From positions 1 to 36,258 of the forward strand of contig NZ_NCSM01000061.1 of the NCBI RefSeq assembly GCF_002224125.1: DNA of 36,258 nucleotides, given 5' to 3'. Of this stretch, positions 7,296-13,641 are shown one piece after another. A program made the position numbers and the translations under genes. A model generated the notes under the pieces. That model ran no database searches. It saw only the letters and a list, made by a program, of their open reading frames with translations, and was not told the origin of the DNA. Source of the DNA: Streptomyces sp. NBS 14/10 (GTDB lineage Bacteria; Actinomycetota; Actinomycetes; Streptomycetales; Streptomycetaceae). How positions within the stretch are numbered: the first letter of the stretch is position 1; the number at the start of each line of letters is the position of its first letter.

Positions 7296-7596
7296 GGGGT
7301 GCTCCAGGTGGTCCAGGGGGAATAACGGCGCTTTTACTCGCAGGCTAGGCGGGGTGCGGTGGGTGTGGCATGTTCCGTTCGGGAGCAGTGGGCGTGTTGC
7401 GTTGTCCTCGGCGGACATAGCGCGGAGCGTCGTCACTGCCGCTCTGCCGTCGTATTGCGGGACGTGGGAATCGGTGGGAACCGCCGGGTCGCTGAACTCC
7501 CCGGCTGGGAACACTAGATTGGACGCTGTCGCGTCGGCGCGGTGACGCGAGGCGCGCAGCACGGAGCACAGCCGGTCAGGGGGCAAGGGGCAGCAG
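7296..7596. other. Divergent intergenic region between gabT and the ATPase gene
   Basis: This 301-base region must hold promoters for both divergent genes. One candidate is visible for the rightward gene (listed separately). A small inverted repeat, TGTCC-5-GGACA at 7403–7417, could be an operator but is too short to assign. No convincing −35/−10 pair was found for gabT; a TAGCCT on the minus strand at 7342–7347 lacks a matching −35. Nothing coding was recognised here. Confidence 0.6.
7492..7520 (+). promoter_or_regulatory. Putative promoter of the coupling-protein-like ATPase gene
   Basis: CTGAAC at 7492–7497 and TAGATT at 7515–7520 are separated by 17 bases. The −10 fits the Streptomyces TAGRRT consensus; the −35 is a fair match to TTGACR. 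It would give a leader of roughly 70 bases before the ATG at 7597. Confidence 0.42.
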
Positions 7597-9792
7597 ATGG
7601 ACACCGAGGGCACATTCGACTCACGCGGCACCCACCGCAACCCACCCCCTCTCCCCACCCCGCCCGTCGCGGGACCACCCTCGTATCCTCACCAGGCACC
7701 CCCGCCTCAGCCGCCGGCTCCGCCCCAGCCATCAGCTCCGCCGCAGCCTCAAAACGTGCCGGCGGCCCGCCCCGGCACGCGGCCGTCCTTGATCGACTGG
7801 CTGCGCACATCGCGGCCTGAGGCGGCGCCAGGGGTGTGGACGTATGGGCACAAGCCCAAGCCGCCGGAGGATCCAGACCGGATTCCGACACGTGGATTGC
7901 TCACCGGCGCATTGATCGCTCTCGTACTCACCTGGCTGTTGTGGTCGCTTCTTACCGCCGATAGGGGGTACCTGGGCACTTACTGGCAATTGCCGCTGAA
8001 GCTGGCCCAATCGGAAGGTTGGGTCGACCGTATACACGACGCAAGCGACCCGGTTCTGCGCTGGTACAAAGGACTCTGGTTCTTGATCATCGCCGCCGTT
8101 TTCAGCCGCGTCGGCCACTGGGGCGAAGTCTGGCGCCGATACGTGGTCCCTCTTTTCCGCCGCACCTGGGACGACCCCGGCTCATCCCCCTCCCCCGCCC
8201 CCACCAACCCCCAAGCCGACCCCGCCCAGTGGCCCGAGCTGCGTGCCGCCGGGGCGCACAGTGCTGCGGATCGGTTGGCCGAGGAGGTGCGGGCGGGGCG
8301 GATGGGTGATGTGGATCATGCGCGGATCCAGCGGGCGTGGCAGGTGGTGCGGGCCGGTCGGGACTCGCTCGCCGCGTTCACCGACACCGTGCTGCGCCAC
8401 GGCGCCGCCGCGCACGCGCACCCTTCGGGCGCGCGGGATCTGCCCGCCCGTACGGCGGAGCACGACCTGGTCGCCCACCAGGTCCGCATCGGCACCGCCG
8501 CCGACGATCTCCGCAACCCCTACCAGCACCGCGGCGTCGGCCTCGCCCTCGACCCCGACGTGCTCGGCACATCGCTGCTGGCCGTCGGGCCGGCCGGGGC
8601 GGGGAAGACCGGGCGGCTGGTGCGGCCCGTGGTGGAGGCGCTGTGTCTGCAGGCGCTCGCGCGGCAGGTGGCGGTGGTGGCCGTGGGGACGGCGGGGTCG
8701 GGGCTCGGGGCGGATGAGGCGTTCGACGTCGTGGTGAAGATCGGCCGCCCGGACTCCGCCTACGACTTCGACCTCTACGGCGGCACCAACGACCCCGACG
8801 AGGCCGCGGGCGTGCTCGCCGAGGCCCTGATCGGCGACATGGCCGCATCGCTGCCGGGCGGGGACAGCCGCCGGGCGGGGACCGCGCTCGCCCAACTGCT
8901 CGGCCCGTACCGCGCCGCCCACGGACGCTTCCCGTCCGTGCCCGAACTGCGCGAGCTGCTGGACGGCTCGAAGGCCGCGGTCAGCGCGCTCCGCGAGGCG
9001 CTGGACGCGGCCGGGCAGTCGGCGCAGGCGCGTGAGCTGGACGCGCGGGTGCGGCAGGCCGGCACGCCCGGTGATGTGGGGGCGCTGCTCGCCGACCGGA
9101 TCGCGCTGCTGGACCGGCCGGTGTTCGCCGAGTTCTTCAATACGACCGGCGACCGGCGCCCCTTCTCGCTGCGCGCCCTCGAGCATCCGCTGCGGGTGCG
9201 GATCGATCTGCCCGAGCGTGGCCATGTCGAGGCGTCCCGGATGCTCGCCCGCCTGGTTCTCGCGCAGTTCACCGAGTGCGCCGTGGGCCGCGCGGACCGG
9301 TCGCTCTTCGCCTGTCTGGTGCTCGACGACGCCTCGCACACGATCACCCCCGAGGCGCTGCGCGGTATCCAGCGGCTGCGTTCGGCCAACGCGGGGGTCG
9401 TGCTGACCCTGCGCACCCTGGACGACGTACCCGACGCGCTGCGCAGCGCGCTGCTCGGTGCGGTCGGCTGCCGGATGGCCTACGCGGGGGTGACGACCTG
9501 GGACGGGGCGCGGTTCGCCGAGGTGTGGGGCACGGCGTGGGTCGAGGCGCGGGACGTCACCGACCGCCAGATCATCGCGGAGGCTCCCTTCACCAAGGTG
9601 ATGCACTTCATCCGGAAGGTGGTCACCGGCAAGGCCGTGACGATCCAGTCGGTGACCGTCCGGAAGGTCGAGCGCGAACGCTGGTCGGCTTCGGAGCTCG
9701 CGCACGCGGTCCCCGCGGGGCACGCCGTGCTGTCGGTGACCTCCGTACGGGGCGAGAGCGGGCCGCCGGTGCTGGTGGATCTTCGCGCCTGA
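7597..9792 (+). CDS. Two-TM membrane ATPase resembling conjugative coupling proteins (TraG/TraD/FtsK-like)
   Basis: The 731-residue protein starts at an ATG with AAGGGG 6 bases upstream. Residues 1–60 are proline-rich. Membrane helices lie at about 101–120 and 156–175. The cytoplasmic ATPase has Walker A GPAGAGKTGR (331–340, K337) and Walker B FACLVLDDAS (571–580), followed by a helix with IQRLRSANAGVVLTLRTLDDV that resembles the segment after Walker B in TraG/VirD4 proteins. This layout, two N-terminal helices then a RecA-like motor, is that of type IV coupling proteins. No relaxase, repressor, attachment site or other transfer gene is nearby, and the context is conserved housekeeping, so it is more likely a chromosomal protein of unknown function than part of a mobile element. 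A hairpin terminator follows. Confidence 0.78.
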   Translation: MDTEGTFDSRGTHRNPPPLPTPPVAGPPSYPHQAPPPQPPAPPQPSAPPQPQNVPAARPGTRPSLIDWLRTSRPEAAPGVWTYGHKPKPPEDPDRIPTRGLLTGALIALVLTWLLWSLLTADRGYLGTYWQLPLKLAQSEGWVDRIHDASDPVLRWYKGLWFLIIAAVFSRVGHWGEVWRRYVVPLFRRTWDDPGSSPSPAPTNPQADPAQWPELRAAGAHSAADRLAEEVRAGRMGDVDHARIQRAWQVVRAGRDSLAAFTDTVLRHGAAAHAHPSGARDLPARTAEHDLVAHQVRIGTAADDLRNPYQHRGVGLALDPDVLGTSLLAVGPAGAGKTGRLVRPVVEALCLQALARQVAVVAVGTAGSGLGADEAFDVVVKIGRPDSAYDFDLYGGTNDPDEAAGVLAEALIGDMAASLPGGDSRRAGTALAQLLGPYRAAHGRFPSVPELRELLDGSKAAVSALREALDAAGQSAQARELDARVRQAGTPGDVGALLADRIALLDRPVFAEFFNTTGDRRPFSLRALEHPLRVRIDLPERGHVEASRMLARLVLAQFTECAVGRADRSLFACLVLDDASHTITPEALRGIQRLRSANAGVVLTLRTLDDVPDALRSALLGAVGCRMAYAGVTTWDGARFAEVWGTAWVEARDVTDRQIIAEAPFTKVMHFIRKVVTGKAVTIQSVTVRKVERERWSASELAHAVPAGHAVLSVTSVRGESGPPVLVDLRA

Positions 9793-9818
9793 CGTCCGTA
9801 CGGGGCAGAGTGCAGCAT

Positions 9819-9849
9819 GTTGGCGGGGTGGGCATCCTCACCCGCCAAC
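9819..9849 (+). terminator. Hairpin terminator after the ATPase gene
   Basis: GTTGGCGGGGTG (9819–9830) pairs with CACCCGCCAAC (9839–9849) with a single bulged G, giving an 11-base-pair stem and an 8-base loop. It starts 26 bases after the TGA at 9790–9792. Confidence 0.7.
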
Positions 9850-9994
9850 TTGTCCCGGCTGCCCGATGCCCGTGTCCGCGCGCAGCCGAAAATCGACGTT
9901 CTTCGATTCCCGTATTCATCCATTGAGGCAGAATCGGTTGCAGCCGTTCATACGGGACGGCGAAGTCCCCGCGTCGACGTCGACCGAAGGTGCC

Positions 9995-11830
9995 ATGCCT
10001 CCCACCCTCGCCTCACTGGTCCACCACACCGCGCTGAAGCTGTCCGTGCTCGCGGGTGAGGACCGGTTGGAGACGCCCGTGCGCTGGGCGCATGTCAGCG
10101 AGCTCGCCGACCCCGTGCCGTATATGGAGGGCGGTGAGCTGCTGCTGACCACCGCCATGAAGCTCGACGCCGAGGACCCGGAGGCGATGCTCCGCTACGT
10201 GCGGCGGCTGACCGGTGCCGGGGTGGTGGGGCTCGGGTTCGCGGTCGGGGTCAACTATGACGAGGTGCCCGCCGCGCTCGTCGCCGCGGCGAAGGAGGAG
10301 GGCCTGCCGCTGCTGGAAGTGCCGCGGCGCACACCCTTCATCGCCATCAGCAAGGCCGTCTCCGCGGCCATCGCCGCCGACCAGTACCGCTCGGTGACCG
10401 CCGGGTTCGAGGCGCAGCGCGAGCTGACCCGGGCCGCGATCGGCGCCGAGGGGCCCGCCGTGCTGCTCGCCCGGCTCGCGGCGCATCTCGACGGCTGGGC
10501 GGCGCTGTACGACGCCTCCGGCGCGGTGGTCGCCGCAGCGCCCGACTGGGCGGCCCGGCGGGCCGCCAGGCTGACCGCCGACGTGGAGCGGCTGCTTGCC
10601 CGGCCGGCCCCCGCCAGCGCCGTCCTCGGCGGCGGAGGCGGCGGAGGCGCTGGGAGAGAAGGCGGGGGAGAAGGCGGGGACGGCGACGGGACAGGCGGTG
10701 CCGATGGTGCGGATTCGGCCGGTGAGGCGGCCACGGACCGGGTGGAGCTGCAGTCGCTGGGCACCGGCCGCCGCACCCGTGGCGTTCTCGCGGTCGGTAC
10801 GGGCGCGCCCCTCGGCACCGCCGAGCGCTACGCCGTGCATTCGGCGGTGGCGCTGCTGACCCTCACCACCGAGCGTTCCCGCGCCCTGCACGAGGCCGAG
10901 CAGCGGCTCGGCGCCGCCGTGCTGCGGATGCTGCTTGCGGGCGAGCCCGACCATGCGCGGGCGGTCGCGGGGCAGCTGTACGGCGGTCTGCTCGACGCGC
11001 CGTTCCGGATGCTCGTCGCCGAGGGCGCTCCTGGCAGCGGGCCGCAGCAGCCGGGCGCGACAGCCGCCGTCGGCGGCGGCATACCGGAGACGTCGGCGGA
11101 GAGCCTGTCGGACACCGCCCCGGACAGCACAAACCCAGGCGGTACGGCGGCCCGTACGGCCCCGCCCGCCGAGGCGCAGGCCCCCGCCGACGCCCGCCTC
11201 GGCTCGCTCGCCGACGCCATGGAGACGGCCGCCGCCCGCACCGGCGAGGCCGTGCTGGTGGTGCCCGACGGCGGGCGCCTTGTGGTGCTGGCTCCGGACG
11301 GCGGCGCAGCGGTCTCCGTCTGCGCCGAGTACGCCAAGGCGGTCGAGAGCCGCCGCGGCGCCGCGGTGCGCCCGCGTGACCGCAGCGCCGTGCCCCCGGG
11401 CGACGACCTCGGCGACCTCATGATCGGGTTGTCCGCCCCGGCGGGTCCGACCGCCGCCGCGGCCGCCTACCGCCAGGCTGAGCAGGCGCTCTCGGTGGCC
11501 AGGCGGCGCGGCCGGATGCTGGTAGAGCACGAGGAGGTCGCGGCGGGCTCCGTGTTGCCGCTGCTGGCCGACGACGCCGTACGGGCCTTCGCCGACGGCA
11601 TGCTGCGGGCGCTGCGGGAGCACGACGCGACGGGCCGCGGCGACCTGGTGGCCTCCCTGCGGGCCTGGCTGTCCCGGCACGGTCAGTGGGACGCGGCAGC
11701 CGCCGACCTCGGCGTGCACCGGCACACCCTCCGCTACCGGATGCGCCGCGTCGAGGAGATCCTGGGGCGGTCGCTGGACGACCCCGATGTGCGCATGGAG
11801 CTGTGGCTGGCTCTCAAGGCGACCACGTAA
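9995..11830 (+). CDS. PucR-family transcriptional regulator
   Basis: The 611-residue protein has an N-terminal PucR domain (about 5–125, with RWAHVSELADPVPYMEGGELLLTTAM) and a C-terminal helix-turn-helix of the CdaR/PucR type (about 566–593: QWDAAAADLGVHRHTLRYRM). A GGDEF-like middle region carries two low-complexity insertions: Gly/Asp/Glu-rich at about 211–247, and Ala/Pro/Thr-rich at about 355–400. I chose the ATG at 9995, which has GAAGG 6 bases upstream, over an in-frame upstream ATG at 9866. PucR-type proteins often activate nearby catabolic genes for purines, amino acids or GABA. It lies between gabT and an aldehyde dehydrogenase on the same strand as the latter, so control of GABA breakdown is a reasonable inference. 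Confidence 0.88.
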   Translation: MPPTLASLVHHTALKLSVLAGEDRLETPVRWAHVSELADPVPYMEGGELLLTTAMKLDAEDPEAMLRYVRRLTGAGVVGLGFAVGVNYDEVPAALVAAAKEEGLPLLEVPRRTPFIAISKAVSAAIAADQYRSVTAGFEAQRELTRAAIGAEGPAVLLARLAAHLDGWAALYDASGAVVAAAPDWAARRAARLTADVERLLARPAPASAVLGGGGGGGAGREGGGEGGDGDGTGGADGADSAGEAATDRVELQSLGTGRRTRGVLAVGTGAPLGTAERYAVHSAVALLTLTTERSRALHEAEQRLGAAVLRMLLAGEPDHARAVAGQLYGGLLDAPFRMLVAEGAPGSGPQQPGATAAVGGGIPETSAESLSDTAPDSTNPGGTAARTAPPAEAQAPADARLGSLADAMETAAARTGEAVLVVPDGGRLVVLAPDGGAAVSVCAEYAKAVESRRGAAVRPRDRSAVPPGDDLGDLMIGLSAPAGPTAAAAAYRQAEQALSVARRRGRMLVEHEEVAAGSVLPLLADDAVRAFADGMLRALREHDATGRGDLVASLRAWLSRHGQWDAAAADLGVHRHTLRYRMRRVEEILGRSLDDPDVRMELWLALKATT

Positions 11831-11963
11831 GGGACCCAGCACGGCTGAGGCGCAACACGGGCGTCAACCGCGTACGCCCCGTCCACCCCACCAATGCGGC
11901 GCGAGGCGGCGGCCGACTGCTACGCACCGGACAAACAGCTTCCGGCCGTCCCGCGCCTACGGT

Positions 11964-11981
11964 GGAGGTGGAGACACCTCC
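11964..11981 (+). promoter_or_regulatory. Inverted repeat upstream of the aldehyde dehydrogenase
   Basis: GGAGGTG (11964–11970), a 4-base spacer and CACCTCC (11975–11981) form a perfect 7-base inverted repeat 41 bases before the GTG. It could be a regulator site for the PucR protein or a leader hairpin. No independent copy was found elsewhere in the window, so the role is a guess. Confidence 0.35.
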
Positions 11982-12022
11982 GCACCATCACCCCACCACT
12001 TCCGGAAGGGTCGGGATCCGCC

Positions 12023-13483
12023 GTGCCAGACACAAACGAAGCCGTCACCCACGCGTTCTGGCTCGCCGGCCGCGAGGCCACGGGCGAGAACACCTTCGAG
12101 GTCACGTCCCCCTGGGACGGGCGCACCGTCGGCGCGGTGAGCATTCCCACCGAGGCCCAGGTCGAGGAGGCCGTCGCGGCCGCCGCGGCCGTCGAGGACG
12201 AGTTCGCCGCCACCCCCGCGTATGTGCGGGCCGCCGCCCTCGACCATGTCTCGCGGCGGCTGGGCGAGCGCGCCGAGGAGGTTGCGCGGCTCATCTCCGC
12301 CGAGAACGGCAAGCCCCTGAAGTGGGCGCGCGGTGAGGTCGGCCGGGCCGTGTCCGTGTTCCGGTTCGCCGCCGAGGAGGCCCGCCGGTTCAACGGCGGA
12401 GACGCGCAGCGGCTGGACACCGACCCGGGCGGCACCGGGCGGCTGGCGCTGACCCGCCGCTTCCCGCGCGGGGCCGTTCTGGGCATCGCGCCGTTCAACT
12501 TCCCGCTGAACCTGTGCGCCCACAAGGTCGCCCCGGCGCTGGCCGTCGGCGCGCCGATCATCCTCAAGCCGGCCCCGGCGACGCCGCTGTCCGCGCTGCT
12601 CCTCGGTGAACTGCTGGCCGAGACCGACCTGCCCGCGGGGTCCTGGAGCGTGCTGCCGGTGCCCAACGACCGGATGCCCGCGCTCGTCCAGGACGAGCGG
12701 CTGCCGGTCATCTCCTTCACCGGCTCCGACAAGGTCGGCTACGCCATCAAGGAGTCCGTGCCGCTCAAGCACTGCACGCTGGAGCTCGGCGGCAACGGCG
12801 CCGCGGTCGTGCTGGGTGACTACACCTCCGAGATCGGCCTCCAGTGGGCGGCGGGCCGCATCGGGACCTTCTCCAACTACCAGGCCGGGCAGTCCTGCAT
12901 CTCCGTGCAGCGGGTGATCGCGGACGCGTCCGTCTACGAGCGGCTCGTGCCGAAGATCGTCGAGGCTGTCGAGGCCCAGGTCACCGGCGACCCCTCCGAC
13001 GATGCGACCGACGTCGGCCCGCTGGTCAGCGAGGACGCCGCCAAGCGCGTCGAGGCATGGGTGGAGGAGGCGGTCCAGGGCGGGGCGAAGGTGCTGACGG
13101 GAGGCAAGCGCGAGGGCGCGGCCTACGCCCCGACGGTGCTCGCCGATGTGCCCGCCGACGCCCAGGTCTCCTGCGAGGAGGTCTTCGGCCCGGTGCTCAT
13201 CGTCCGCAAGGTGGCGGGCGAGGAGGAGGCCTTCGCCGCGGTCAACGACTCCAAGTACGGGCTTCAGGCGGGCGTCTTCACCCACGATCTGCAGACCGCC
13301 TTCCGCGCCCACCGCGCGCTGGAGGTCGGTGGCGTGATCGTGGGCGACGTTCCGTCGTACCGCGCCGACCAGATGCCCTACGGCGGCACCAAGAGGTCCG
13401 GCGAGGGCCGTGAGGGCGTGCGTTACGCGATGGAGGATTACACCTACGAGCGGGTCCTCGTCCTCACCGGCCTCGACCTGTGA
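12023..13483 (+). CDS. Aldehyde dehydrogenase family protein
   Basis: The 486-residue protein is a complete NAD(P)-dependent aldehyde dehydrogenase: PFNFPLN with N159, LKPAPAT with K182, FTGSDKVG, LELGGNG with general-base E254, and GQSCISVQRV with catalytic C292. The start is GTG at 12023; GGAAGGG lies about 12 bases upstream, a slightly long spacing. The context around the cysteine (SCISVQRV) resembles phosphonoacetaldehyde/lactaldehyde-type enzymes more than classical succinate-semialdehyde dehydrogenase (CVCANR type). Neighbouring gabT and PucR nevertheless make succinic semialdehyde or another amine-derived aldehyde a plausible substrate. A perfect 15-base-pair terminator hairpin follows. 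Confidence 0.9.
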   Translation: MPDTNEAVTHAFWLAGREATGENTFEVTSPWDGRTVGAVSIPTEAQVEEAVAAAAAVEDEFAATPAYVRAAALDHVSRRLGERAEEVARLISAENGKPLKWARGEVGRAVSVFRFAAEEARRFNGGDAQRLDTDPGGTGRLALTRRFPRGAVLGIAPFNFPLNLCAHKVAPALAVGAPIILKPAPATPLSALLLGELLAETDLPAGSWSVLPVPNDRMPALVQDERLPVISFTGSDKVGYAIKESVPLKHCTLELGGNGAAVVLGDYTSEIGLQWAAGRIGTFSNYQAGQSCISVQRVIADASVYERLVPKIVEAVEAQVTGDPSDDATDVGPLVSEDAAKRVEAWVEEAVQGGAKVLTGGKREGAAYAPTVLADVPADAQVSCEEVFGPVLIVRKVAGEEEAFAAVNDSKYGLQAGVFTHDLQTAFRAHRALEVGGVIVGDVPSYRADQMPYGGTKRSGEGREGVRYAMEDYTYERVLVLTGLDL

Positions 13484-13533
13484 GCCGCGCCTGACGCGCT
13501 GATGCCCCTGACCCCGATCCGGCCTCATGATGA

Positions 13534-13574
13534 GCGCCCACGCGGAGGGTGACGTAGGTCCTCCGCGTGGGCGC
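13534..13574 (+). terminator. Strong hairpin terminator after the aldehyde dehydrogenase
   Basis: GCGCCCACGCGGAGG (13534–13548) pairs perfectly with CCTCCGCGTGGGCGC (13560–13574) around an 11-base loop. It lies between the convergent dehydrogenase and GH3 genes and can serve both. Confidence 0.85.
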
Positions 13575-13581
13575 GTGGCCC

Positions 13582-13619
13582 GTCATACCGGGCCGGGCCC
13601 GTCGTATCGGGCCGGGCCC
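13582..13619. repeat. Two 19-base GC-rich tandem units
   Basis: GTCATACCGGGCCGGGCCC (13582–13600) is followed directly by GTCGTATCGGGCCGGGCCC (13601–13619); they differ at two positions, and a partial third unit (GTCCTAT) follows. Each unit contains the self-complementary GGGCCGGGCCC stretch. It sits between the terminator and the end of the GH3 gene. Confidence 0.75.
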
Positions 13620-13641
13620 GTCCTATGGCGGCTCCGGACCC

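Noticed and set aside
5076..7325. 749-codon open frame on the plus strand
   Set aside because: Antisense to PAP2 and gabT; no domain motifs and composition of a shadow frame.
7342..7347. TAGCCT on the minus strand as a gabT −10
   Set aside because: No acceptable −35 at 16–18 bases.
8182..9723. 513-codon open frame on the minus strand
   Set aside because: Lies fully inside the ATPase gene, is rich in Arg/His/Gln/Gly, and has no recognisable motif.
7597..9792. Integrated conjugative element around the TraG-like ATPase
   Set aside because: No integrase, relaxase, excisionase, tRNA attachment site or composition change is visible around it.
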